The notes beneath the pieces are model-generated. The model was not told the origin of the DNA. It saw only the letters and a program-made list of their open reading frames with translations, and made no database searches. Below, one piece after another: positions 22,070 to 28,876 of a DNA stretch of 28,876 nt (positions within the stretch are counted from its first letter, which is position 1; each line of letters opens with the position of its first letter). The stretch lies in NCBI GenBank assembly GCA_028696285.1, contig JAQVHJ010000002.1:1-28876 (forward strand), in the 5' to 3' direction. Source of the DNA: a bacterium (GTDB lineage: Bacteria > AUK180 > JAQVHJ01). The position numbers and the translations under genes are program-made.

Positions 22070-22602
22070 AAAATTATAAAAATATTACTGTATTGGAATT
22101 AGCTTCTCTTGTCAGTCAAAAACTACGAGATAACGAGATTGACAGTATATTAGTAGGTGGTGCTTGTGTTTCGATTTATTCAGAAAATAAATACATGTCA
22201 AAAGATTTGGATTTTGTAACATTTTCATCAATTAAAGAAATTAAACCGGTTCTTGAATTACTCGGATTTACTTTTCAAAAAACGAACCGATTTATTAGAC
22301 AAGATTGTCCATTTTATCTTGAGTTTCTTCCATATCCTGTAACTATCGGGTCAGAAATAAATTTAGATAAATTCAAGATCATTAAAACAAAAAAAGGAAA
22401 TTTAAAAATATTGACTCCTGCAGATTCTGTAAAAGACCGGTTATCCGCTTATTACCATTGGAACGACACGCAATCGCTGGAGCAGGCAATTTTAGTTTTT
22501 AGAAGTCAAAAAATTGATATTAAGGAAATTGAAAGCTGGTCAAAGAATGAAGGAGAGTTAGAGAAATTTAAACAATTTCTCAAGAACCTTCAAAATAAAT
22601 AA
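22066..22602 (+). CDS. MNT-type nucleotidyltransferase, partner of winged-helix protein
   Basis: A 178-residue protein that starts with GTG at 22066, coupled to the upstream stop. Nucleotidyltransferase signature: GG at 31-32 (ILVGGACVSIYS), then a SKDLDF segment with D47 and D49 as the metal-binding acidic pair. A further motif, LTPADSVKDRLSAYYHW, resembles the conserved C-terminal segment (DxxxDRL) of the DUF6036/AbiEii-like group. No export signal is present. AbiEii and MenT toxins of this superfamily transfer nucleotides to tRNA; that activity is a possibility, not shown. Unlike the 5239-5838 pair, the HTH gene is upstream here. The ORF ends 66 bp before the convergent pilT end. Confidence 0.8.
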   Translation: MKNYKNITVLELASLVSQKLRDNEIDSILVGGACVSIYSENKYMSKDLDFVTFSSIKEIKPVLELLGFTFQKTNRFIRQDCPFYLEFLPYPVTIGSEINLDKFKIIKTKKGNLKILTPADSVKDRLSAYYHWNDTQSLEQAILVFRSQKIDIKEIESWSKNEGELEKFKQFLKNLQNK

Positions 22603-22667
22603 AGAAACAAATAATATTAACGACACCTGTTCTTTCCGTTAAATTATTTCAGAATTATATAACCTTG

Positions 22668-23717
22668 TTACCTTTCTTTAATTACTTTCTGATTAGTTAC
22701 ATTTGAAATCGCAGTATCGTAAGATATAACTCCCTGTATATACAATTCTTTAATTACAGAATCCATTAAAATCATTCCTTCATTGTAATTTGTCTGCATT
22801 ACATTAAAAATACTTTGTATTTTATTTTCGCGAATACAATTCTTCACTGCATTGTTGTTTTTCAATATTTCATATGCCAAAACCTGTTTCTTTCCTCCTA
22901 TCTGCGGAAGAAGGCGCTGAGAGATAACGCCTCGAAGTGTTGATGCGAGCTGAACCCGAACCTGGTTCTGCTGAAATGGCGGAAAAACATCTACTATTCT
23001 CTGAACGGTTTGTGTCGCATCTGTTGTATGAAGCGTTGCAAAAACCAGGTGCCCCGTCTCTGATGCAATCAATGCTGTTCTTATTGTTTCAAGGTCACGC
23101 ATCTCTCCTATTACTATTACATCCGGATCTTCGCGCAAGGCATGGTACAGGGCTTTCTCGAAACTCGGTGTATCAAGTAGAACTTCCTTCTGTACAATAA
23201 TGCTTTTCTTATGATCGTGATAAAATTCAATCGGGTCTTCAATGGTTAAAATCTTAGCGCTCCTGTAGCTGTTAATAATATCGATAATTATATTTAATGT
23301 TGTTGTCTTCCCGGCACCTGTCGGGCCTGTAACAAGAACCATTCCGTTCGGATAATGCGCGACTTCTTCGATATACTTCGGAAGACGCAGTTCTTCCATG
23401 GTTTTTAATTTCTCCCCGACAATCCTGATTGCCATCTCAATGTTTCCCTTCGCCCTATAGACGCTTATTCTGAAACGACCAAGGCCAATAAAATACATTG
23501 AGAAACTTAAATTCAATTCCTCATCGAACTTCTCCTTCTGGTGATGATTCATGATTGAAAATGCAATATCCTGAATCTCCTTCGGGTCAAGAGGCTCTTC
23601 ATTCATAGGATATAGTTCCCGCCCGATCCTCAGGAATGGACGCTTCCCTGAAACCATGTGAAGATCCGATGCATTCTCCTGCAAGGCCTTCTCTAATAAT
23701 TTTTCTAAAGTACGCAT
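22668..23717 (-). CDS. pilT: PilT family twitching-motility ATPase
   Basis: A 349-residue hexameric secretion ATPase. Walker A is GPTGAGKTT (131-139). The Asp box is around TIEDPIEF (158-165). Walker B is VIVIGEMRDLET (200-211). The His box is ETGHLVFATLHTTDA (220-234). The C-terminal AVKNCIRENK and EGMILMDSVI segments correspond to the AIRNLIRE and GMxTMD motifs of PilT. PilT depolymerises type IV pili for retraction. No pilin or assembly genes are visible, which is unusual only in that it closes an operon of Ycf46-type ATPases. It begins 24 nt after the membrane-protein gene and is the last gene of the operon. Confidence 0.9.
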   Translation of the reverse strand: MRTLEKLLEKALQENASDLHMVSGKRPFLRIGRELYPMNEEPLDPKEIQDIAFSIMNHHQKEKFDEELNLSFSMYFIGLGRFRISVYRAKGNIEMAIRIVGEKLKTMEELRLPKYIEEVAHYPNGMVLVTGPTGAGKTTTLNIIIDIINSYRSAKILTIEDPIEFYHDHKKSIIVQKEVLLDTPSFEKALYHALREDPDVIVIGEMRDLETIRTALIASETGHLVFATLHTTDATQTVQRIVDVFPPFQQNQVRVQLASTLRGVISQRLLPQIGGKKQVLAYEILKNNNAVKNCIRENKIQSIFNVMQTNYNEGMILMDSVIKELYIQGVISYDTAISNVTNQKVIKER

Positions 23718-23741
23718 ATTTTATTCCCCTTATATTTACAT

Positions 23742-24218
23742 TCACAATCTTCGATTGAATAATACAACTTGAGCCCCAAAGATACGGCCAAGAAATGCAT
23801 AAATCAATAAAAGAATTATCATATAAATAAAAACTTGTCTCCAATTAATTGAATTGCTTCCTTTAAATCTTCTTGAAAAACACATGCTTATATCCTGAAT
23901 TGCATAAGAATGAATCGTAAATAATACTCCTCCCCAAAATAACATTGGCATTTGATTCCACGAGTTTATAGTTAAAGAAAGACTTATAATGAATAAACAT
24001 AAAAACAATACTCCCCTTTTCAATTCCCTTAGAATAAAGTGTCCTAATCCGGGAAGGAGAATTGTTAAAATATAAAAAGTGCTTTCTTCTCTTGTTAAAG
24101 TAATAATCTTGCTTTTTAATCTTGTGAAAAATCCACCACGCTTTTTGAATATTTTTTCCGACTCTTTTTTTTCTCTCGGAGGATAATAGTAAATATTAGG
24201 ATCTATCTGTTCACTCAT
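23742..24218 (-). CDS. Small polytopic membrane protein (TM2/DUF5683-like)
   Basis: The likely start is ATG 24218 (158 residues); the frame can extend to 24257, but that buries it in the DUF2997 gene. The ATGAGTGA junction gives an 8-nt overlap. After a basic, Pro/Tyr-containing N-terminus there are about four membrane segments. The first, TILLPGLGHFILRELKRGVL, has the PGLGxF-x5-KGxL pattern of TM2/DUF5683-like proteins. No enzyme motif is evident. Its position between the DUF2997 protein and PilT suggests that it anchors the AAA-ATPase set to the membrane (inference). Confidence 0.75.
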   Translation of the reverse strand: MSEQIDPNIYYYPPREKKESEKIFKKRGGFFTRLKSKIITLTREESTFYILTILLPGLGHFILRELKRGVLFLCLFIISLSLTINSWNQMPMLFWGGVLFTIHSYAIQDISMCFSRRFKGSNSINWRQVFIYMIILLLIYAFLGRIFGAQVVLFNRRL

Positions 24219-24414
24219 TAGTTTCCAAATCAATTCTGTTTTCTTCTTCAGGTTCATAATACTCGGATGTATGTTCTTCTTCTTTTATTTCTCCCAGAGC
24301 TTCTTCTAAAATCTTTGCAACATCCATGCATGCCTTTCCCGGAAACCCTTTGATTTTTACACTTACTCTTCCTTCCTTGTCAACAATGATCTCCAACTCT
24401 CTTTTCTTTGCCAT
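24211..24414 (-). CDS. DUF2997 family small protein
   Basis: A 67-residue protein with a CAGGAG site just upstream. It matches the DUF2997 pattern: ELEIIVDKEGRVSVKIKGF, then GKACMDVAKILEEALG (conserved GxxC and helix), and then an acidic tail of about 25 residues. It starts 2 nt after the TPR stop and overlaps the membrane-protein gene. In cyanobacteria DUF2997 genes cluster with Ycf35/DUF1257 genes, from memory. The conserved Cys could be functional, but no activity is established. Compare the second, more diverged copy at 27271-27465. Confidence 0.78.
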   Translation of the reverse strand: MAKKRELEIIVDKEGRVSVKIKGFPGKACMDVAKILEEALGEIKEEEHTSEYYEPEEENRIDLETNE

Positions 24415-24416
24415 TA

Positions 24417-25211
24417 TTAACTCCTGAATATTCTTTTAAAAAAATTTTTAATTCTAAAGGAAATTCCCATATTTCTCTCAATATACTCCTTATACTTCTC
24501 CCCTATCTCAAACCTTGGAGAGATCGCCAATGCTTTGCTTATTAAATCCAATGCCTTATTAAAATCTGAGATTGTAGTATAAGCTCTGCTCTCAATGTAA
24601 AAGAGATATGGTGAATTTATTCTTTGTTTTTTTGCCCTTTCTAAAATTTCCAGCGCATGTTCAGGATAGTTATTTTCAATATAAGCCAGCGCAATATTGC
24701 AGAGGAAAAACCAGTCTTTACTCCATCCTTCATCAGCCTTAAAAAAACAAGCTTGTGCATGTTTAAAGTTACGCATAGGTTTTTCCTGAAGCAGAAGATA
24801 TCCCCTATACAACCATGGAAAAATTGCATCACCCTTCTTTTCAATTGCGCTGTCAAGATAAGCTGCTGCGCGATCAAAATCCCCCAATAATGTCATTAGC
24901 ATCCCTTTTGCTGAAAGTAAATTAACTGAATGCGGAAATTTTTCAAGGCCCTTATCTACCCAGGTTCTTGCTTCCTTTATCTCATTCAATTGAATTAATA
25001 TCCAGGTCTGCCAGAACCATGCATCTTCAAGATTACTATCTTCGCCCAGAGCTCTTGAAAAATATCTTAAAGCATCGTCAAAATTCCCGGTACGAAGTTC
25101 TTCTTCCGCTCTTTTCATAAAGGCTTCTGCAGATTTATCTTCAAACAAATTACTCTCTTTCTTCTTCTTCTTTTTATCATCAGGCATTTCAAGCCAGTCA
25201 AAACGTCCCAT
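24417..25211 (-). CDS. TPR-repeat protein
   Basis: A 264-residue soluble protein. It has a short N-terminal segment (MGRFDWLEMPDDKKKKKKES) and then tandem tetratricopeptide repeats from about residue 28 to 235. Examples are ELRTGNFDDALRYFSRALGE, LGDFDRAAAYLDSAI, PEHALEILERAKK and FNKALDLISKALAISP. The C-terminus is basic and aromatic (FRIKNFFKRIFRS). TPR arrays form scaffolds, so it probably bridges the AAA ATPases to a partner. It lies 16 nt after the DUF1257-like gene and 2 nt before DUF2997. No signal peptide is present. Confidence 0.85.
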   Translation of the reverse strand: MGRFDWLEMPDDKKKKKKESNLFEDKSAEAFMKRAEEELRTGNFDDALRYFSRALGEDSNLEDAWFWQTWILIQLNEIKEARTWVDKGLEKFPHSVNLLSAKGMLMTLLGDFDRAAAYLDSAIEKKGDAIFPWLYRGYLLLQEKPMRNFKHAQACFFKADEGWSKDWFFLCNIALAYIENNYPEHALEILERAKKQRINSPYLFYIESRAYTTISDFNKALDLISKALAISPRFEIGEKYKEYIERNMGISFRIKNFFKRIFRS

Positions 25212-25227
25212 TCATTTACCTCGTTAT

Positions 25228-25695
25228 TTAATCCCAGCGAACAACATTCAGCTTAACAGAACCATCAGTTAAGTTCTCTTCTTCATTAATATCAAAACCC
25301 CTTGACTTTAACTCTTTTTTCAGGACTTCCAAGGAATACTTTTGCATAATCTTATCAAGAACATCTTTCCCTATCTTTGCTAATTCTTCATGAGAATGTT
25401 TATCACCCGTAACAACCATTTTTACTTTACCGCGCGGTGTTTTTGAAAATACCACTTCAACATCACCTGCATTTATCACTATCTGCTCTTCATAACTCAT
25501 TGTTTCACCGAGAACATTTGATTTATCAAGTTCTTTTTCATATGAAATTGTTTTTACTATATTCTTATCGGCATTTAACTCTTCCTTGCTTTTCTTTGCT
25601 ATTTGAAACCCCAGCTGAGTCGCTATAGAGACTGCTGCGCTCGCAAAAAGCGGCCAAACTAATACAACCGGCACAACAACTATTACACTGCACAT
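25228..25695 (-). CDS. DUF1257 (Ycf35)-like protein with hydrophobic N-terminus
   Basis: A 155-residue protein with a strong AAGGAGG SD. The C-terminal 40 residues follow DUF1257/Ycf35: a helix with YSLEVLKKELKSRGF, then EEENLTDGSVKLNVVRWD, compared with the QRYAYN...GF...DGSIKLxVxRW pattern of plastid Ycf35. The middle contains a GDVEVVFSKTPRGKVKMVVT beta segment. Unlike Ycf35, residues 3-32 are strongly hydrophobic (Val/Ala/Leu/Ile, with Pro), which could be a membrane anchor. It lies 17 nt downstream of a Ycf46-like gene. In cyanobacteria and plastids, ycf35 and ycf46 are both conserved genes of unknown function. Confidence 0.65.
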   Translation of the reverse strand: MCSVIVVVPVVLVWPLFASAAVSIATQLGFQIAKKSKEELNADKNIVKTISYEKELDKSNVLGETMSYEEQIVINAGDVEVVFSKTPRGKVKMVVTGDKHSHEELAKIGKDVLDKIMQKYSLEVLKKELKSRGFDINEEENLTDGSVKLNVVRWD

Positions 25696-25712
25696 ATTTT
25701 TTCCTCCTTAAT

Positions 25713-27278
25713 TTAAATATCCAGATGTCTCTTTACTTCCATTTTCTGTTTCTCTTCCTCCTTCATTTCGGAAGCAGAAACTGCCCGGCCTTTCGACCAG
25801 CTCCTAAGTTCATCTATCTTCTCCTTCATTAAACGTGATAACGGGATTGTTTCCTTTATCTTCTTCTTCAGCAAGTCATCTGTTATATCGGTATTTTTAT
25901 AGAATGCTTCATATAACGCTGCAATTATTACCTGCTCGATCTCCGCGCCGCTGTAACCGGCAGATTCTAAGGCTAACTCTTTAATATTAAATTTCTTCGG
26001 ATCACGCTGGCGCTTCGCTATGTGTATGGTGAATATCCCCTCCCTTTCACTTTCAGACGGCAGGTCAACAAAGAACACCTCGTCAAACCTTCCCTTCCTC
26101 AATAATTCCGGGGGAAGCTGAGTCACATCATTTGCTGTCGCGATTACGAAGACCGGTTTCTGCTTCTCCTGCAGCCAGGTAATAAAAGTGCCGAAGACTC
26201 TTGATGCTGTCCCCGCGTCACTGCTTCCTGAACTCTGCACACCTGACAACGCCTTCTCTATCTCGTCTATCCACAAGATACAAGGGGAGATACCTTCCGC
26301 CATTTTTATCGCCTTCCGCATATTATCTTCAGATGACCCGACAAGAGACCCGAAGATCTTTCCCATATCCAAGCGAAGCAGCGGCAGGTTCCATAAAGTT
26401 GATACGGCTTTTGCACACAAACTCTTCCCGCACCCCTGAACACCAAGAAGAAGAACACCTTTCGGTTTCGGAAGCCCGAACTCCTCCGCCTTCTCTGAAA
26501 ATGCAAGTTTCCTCTGCGCAAGCCAGAACTTGAGATTCTCCAAGCCGCCAATATTACGGAAATTCTCCTGTGAGCTGTAATATTCCAATATCTCTGATTT
26601 CCTGATTATCTGTTTCTTCTCATTTAAAATCATTGGGATTTCAGCGCTTGTGATCCTTCTCTTTTCAATAATAATCTTAGCAAGAACATTCTCCGCCTCC
26701 TGTAATGTTAGACCCTGAATAGATTGTATAACCTCCTCAACAACCTCGGGGGTTATACTCAATTCTATATTCTGGCTTTTCTTTAATTGCAGTTTCAAGC
26801 GGAATAGAACGTCTTTCAGATCTTCCTGACTCGGAAGATCAAAATCAATTACCGTAATATCCTTCTCCAATTCACATGGTATTGATAGAACCGGCGATAT
26901 TATTATCAGTGACTTTAATGAAGCAGTGAATTCATGTGCCACTTCCTTTAATTTCCTGATCACTGTTGTATCCTTAAGATACGGATGAAAATCATTAAGA
27001 ATAAAAATAGACGGATGTTCCGCTGTCTGAATATTATCAAGAGCGCTGGTCGGATCCTTCGTTTTCTTGTCGGGCTTCAGACTCGTATCAAGGTTATCTG
27101 AGTAAAGAGTTATCCCCTTCACGATGCTCCATTCAAAGACACGCTTCTCCAACTCCTTGCCAAGTTTCCAGATATAGGATTTAACCCGCTCCTCTTCGTG
27201 AGTAACAATATATATAATGGGATAACGCGCTCTGATCAATGTCTCTATTTCATGAATATTCTTGTTCTTCTTATCCAC
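25713..27278 (-). CDS. Ycf46-like AAA ATPase, paralogue 1
   Basis: A 521-residue protein starting with GTG at 27278 (GTGGATAA overlap with the previous stop; GGGGG upstream). N-terminal half (1-240): a degenerate nucleotide-binding-like domain with IIYIVTHEEERV, IFILNDFHPYL and a helical small domain but no Walker A, as in Ycf46. C-terminal AAA domain: Walker A GVQGCGKS (279-286), Walker B CILWIDEIEKAL (333-344), sensor-1 Asn in VIATANDV (379-386), and Arg fingers in RKGRFDEVFF. The catalytic Glu is present, so it should hydrolyse ATP. It probably forms a hexamer that remodels a protein. It is paralogous to the gene at 27435-28876 and flanked by DUF2997-like and DUF1257-like genes. Confidence 0.87.
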   Translation of the reverse strand: MDKKNKNIHEIETLIRARYPIIYIVTHEEERVKSYIWKLGKELEKRVFEWSIVKGITLYSDNLDTSLKPDKKTKDPTSALDNIQTAEHPSIFILNDFHPYLKDTTVIRKLKEVAHEFTASLKSLIIISPVLSIPCELEKDITVIDFDLPSQEDLKDVLFRLKLQLKKSQNIELSITPEVVEEVIQSIQGLTLQEAENVLAKIIIEKRRITSAEIPMILNEKKQIIRKSEILEYYSSQENFRNIGGLENLKFWLAQRKLAFSEKAEEFGLPKPKGVLLLGVQGCGKSLCAKAVSTLWNLPLLRLDMGKIFGSLVGSSEDNMRKAIKMAEGISPCILWIDEIEKALSGVQSSGSSDAGTASRVFGTFITWLQEKQKPVFVIATANDVTQLPPELLRKGRFDEVFFVDLPSESEREGIFTIHIAKRQRDPKKFNIKELALESAGYSGAEIEQVIIAALYEAFYKNTDITDDLLKKKIKETIPLSRLMKEKIDELRSWSKGRAVSASEMKEEEKQKMEVKRHLDI

Positions 27279-27465
27279 ATAAACCCCCTGACTTCTTTAT
27301 TTTTTCGGAAATTTCCGATACTGTTATAGCATCTATAAAATCCTTCTTATCCGGGAAATCCAGCGCTAAATGAATTCGCCCCTCTTTATCTATGAAGATA
27401 TTAAATCTCTTTCTCTTAATTCCCGGCTCTAATATTACACCGGCCTTGTCCGTGTTTTTGCCCAT
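27271..27465 (-). CDS. DUF2997-like small protein, diverged copy
   Basis: A 64-residue protein lying between the two AAA genes, overlapping the end of the first by 31 nt and the start of the second by 8 nt. GAGGGA is close to the ATG. The core RFNIFIDKEGRIHLALDF aligns with the ELEIIVDKEGRVSVKIKGF strand pair of the copy at 24211-24414. The following helix (FIDAITVSEISEKI) aligns with its helix, but the conserved Cys of the GxxC motif is absent. The assignment rests on the shared (I/V)DKEGR turn and the cassette context, so it is tentative. Each AAA gene may have its own small partner. Confidence 0.55.
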   Translation of the reverse strand: MGKNTDKAGVILEPGIKRKRFNIFIDKEGRIHLALDFPDKKDFIDAITVSEISEKIKKSGGLCG

Positions 27466-28876
27466 TCCCTCAATGCCTCAATGTTCTCTTTCATGGTTAT
27501 ACTTAGTGGCACAGTCTCTTTAATATTTTTTAAAAGGTCATTTTGCGAAAGCTCCCGCTTTTCATAGAAAGCATCATATAGCCCTGCAATAACCGCCTGC
27601 TCAATCTCTGCGCCGTTAAAACCAAATGTTGCTTTTGATAATTCGGCTAAATCAAAATTATTCGGATCACGGTTTCGCTTTTTTATATGAATCCTGAATA
27701 TCTCAGTCCGGATACTTTCGTCCGGAAGATCAACAAAGAATATATCATCAAACCTACCCTTTCTCAGAAGTTCCGGGGGTAATCCCGAAATATTATTCGA
27801 TGTGGCTATCACGAAAGTAGGTGAAGTCTTCTCCTGAAGCCAGGTAAGAAATGTACTGAATACTCTTGATGTTGTACCCCCGTCACTCATCCCGGAAGAC
27901 TGTACTCCTGAGAATCCCTTTTCAATTTCATCAATCCATAGAACCGTCGGTGCAATAGATTCCGTAATACCGATAGCATTCCTGACATTTTCTTCGGATG
28001 ATCCGACAATCCCGCTGAATATCCTTCCCACATCAAAACGAAGCAGAGGAAGGTTCCAGAAACTTGAAAGGGCTTTTGCCATTAAGGACTTTCCGCAGCC
28101 CTGAACCCCGACCATTAAAATTCCCTTCGGAGACGGTAAGCCGAACTCCCTTGCCGACGGGGAGAACGCGTCCTTCCTCTTTATGCACCAACCCTTCAGA
28201 TTTTCCATACCGCCGACCGTCGTAAAACTCTCTGATGATTCAAAAAATTCAAGAAGTCCCGCCTTCTTAATTATCTGCGCCTTCTCTCTTACTATCTTAC
28301 CCAGGTCATTCTTCGAAAGGCCTTTACCGTCAACTATTATCCGGGCGAAGGCATTCTCCGCTTCAATATAAGTCAAACCCATTGCAGAAGATACTATTTT
28401 ATTGAAATCATCTTCGGTTATATCCATCTTAAAATTTACGTTACTTTTTACATTATTAATTAAACTGGCAAACAATCCCTTTAACTCATTGAAATCAGGA
28501 AATGTAAATTCAAGAATTGTGATATCCTTCTCTAACTCCTTTGGTATATTTAGAAGCGGGGAGATAAAAATTATATTCTTTCTTGTTTCTTTTAAATTTA
28601 TCACTAAATCCCTGAGCCTGCGTACAATAAAATGATCCTTTAAAAAAACATGAAAATCCTTTAAAATAAAGATCCCTGTCCCTGAATACTGCTGAATATG
28701 ATTCAATATCTTTACAGGGTCACCCAATGCTGTCTCCAGCACCCCTTCTCCTGCTAAACCTTCCGTAACTGTCCAGGAAAAACATTTTCTGCTTACGAGC
28801 AATGCTGCTTTCTTGATGGCATCCTGAACCCTGTTCTCTTCCCAGCTGGTTATGTAGATCAGAGGATACCCCGCGC
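27435..28876 (-). CDS. Ycf46-like AAA ATPase, paralogue 2, N-terminus beyond the window
   Basis: The frame is open through the right edge (from about 28874). The upstream part reads YPLIYITSWEENRVQDAI, matching RYPIIYIVTHEEERVKSYI in paralogue 1, so internal TTG/ATG starts such as 28802 are wrong and the true start is outside. It has the same two-domain layout: a degenerate N-terminal half with IFILKDFHVFLKD and LIFISPLLNIPKELEKDIT-type blocks, then Walker A GVQGCGKS, Walker B TVLWIDEIEKGF, sensor-1 VIATSNNI, and RKGRFDDIFF. Identity to paralogue 1 is roughly half by eye. It is the upstream-most gene of the operon in view. A hetero-oligomer of the two is possible. Confidence 0.87.
   Translation of the reverse strand, partial: AGYPLIYITSWEENRVQDAIKKAALLVSRKCFSWTVTEGLAGEGVLETALGDPVKILNHIQQYSGTGIFILKDFHVFLKDHFIVRRLRDLVINLKETRKNIIFISPLLNIPKELEKDITILEFTFPDFNELKGLFASLINNVKSNVNFKMDITEDDFNKIVSSAMGLTYIEAENAFARIIVDGKGLSKNDLGKIVREKAQIIKKAGLLEFFESSESFTTVGGMENLKGWCIKRKDAFSPSAREFGLPSPKGILMVGVQGCGKSLMAKALSSFWNLPLLRFDVGRIFSGIVGSSEENVRNAIGITESIAPTVLWIDEIEKGFSGVQSSGMSDGGTTSRVFSTFLTWLQEKTSPTFVIATSNNISGLPPELLRKGRFDDIFFVDLPDESIRTEIFRIHIKKRNRDPNNFDLAELSKATFGFNGAEIEQAVIAGLYDAFYEKRELSQNDLLKNIKETVPLSITMKENIEALREWAKTRTRPV

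Noticed and set aside
22668..28876. Photosynthetic (cyanobacterial) origin suggested by Ycf46/Ycf35-like genes
   Set aside because: The rest of the window (sorting domain, FG-GAP protein, SHOCT operon) does not fit a cyanobacterium, and these families also occur elsewhere.
1..28876. tRNA or rRNA genes
   Set aside because: No T-loop/anticodon-arm pattern or rRNA-like conserved block was noticed on either strand; a covariance search was not possible.

Overview
The window is AT-rich bacterial DNA (about 35-37% G+C by eye) with short operons and good Shine-Dalgarno sites. Seven intergenic promoters are near-consensus sigma70 with exactly 17-bp spacers, and six of them carry TGT directly before the -10. 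The gene content suggests an uncultured diderm lineage of the FCB type or a similar candidate phylum. It includes a type IX-like C-terminal sorting domain, FG-GAP/VCBS repeats, a LolA-like protein, an outer-membrane barrel ending in Phe, a DUF2089/SHOCT-like/DUF4097 operon and Ycf46-type AAA ATPases. I cannot name the taxon from the sequence. No rRNA, tRNA or CRISPR array was recognised.

Layout. 1-3.9 kb (minus): an envelope operon of a LolA-like periplasmic protein, an FG-GAP surface protein with a sorting domain, and a truncated secreted protein. 4.2-5.9 kb (minus): a nucleotidyltransferase plus winged-helix pair behind a perfect promoter with an operator-like dyad. 5.9-6.8 kb: repeats, hairpins and a decayed sorting-domain fragment. 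6.8-8.85 kb (minus): ECF sigma factor, a possible membrane anti-sigma protein, and a two-domain Spy/CpxP-like periplasmic protein. 8.9-11.56 kb (plus, divergent): DUF2089 zinc ribbon/HTH, a small secreted ORF, a DUF4097 protein, two more SHOCT-like proteins and a 27-codon ORF; a PLDc_N-like membrane gene converges on it. 11.9-14.1 kb: gene-free mosaic of degenerate repeats. 14.1-19.5 kb (plus): GmhB-like phosphatase, membrane metallophosphoesterase, a secreted protein of twelve GNDxY repeats, a HEAT-repeat protein, then an outer-membrane barrel with its own promoter. 19.5-20.0 kb: an internally deleted IS256-like element with 22-bp ends. 20.05-21.3 kb: UPF0158 and HD-domain proteins. 21.7-22.6 kb: a second winged-helix plus nucleotidyltransferase pair with two phased operator dyads. 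22.7-28.9 kb (minus): an eight-gene operon of two paralogous Ycf46-like AAA ATPases, two DUF2997-like small proteins, a DUF1257/Ycf35-like protein, a TPR protein, a small membrane protein and PilT.

The last operon is the most interesting part. Ycf46, Ycf35 (DUF1257) and DUF2997 are known mainly as a conserved set of unknown function in cyanobacteria and plastids. Here the set has duplicated ATPases, lies next to PilT, and comes from a genome with no visible photosynthesis genes. Two HTH/nucleotidyltransferase pairs resembling toxin-antitoxin modules, two divergent envelope-stress-like units, and the GNDxY repeat protein are the next candidates. All functional statements rest on motifs read by eye; no database search was run.
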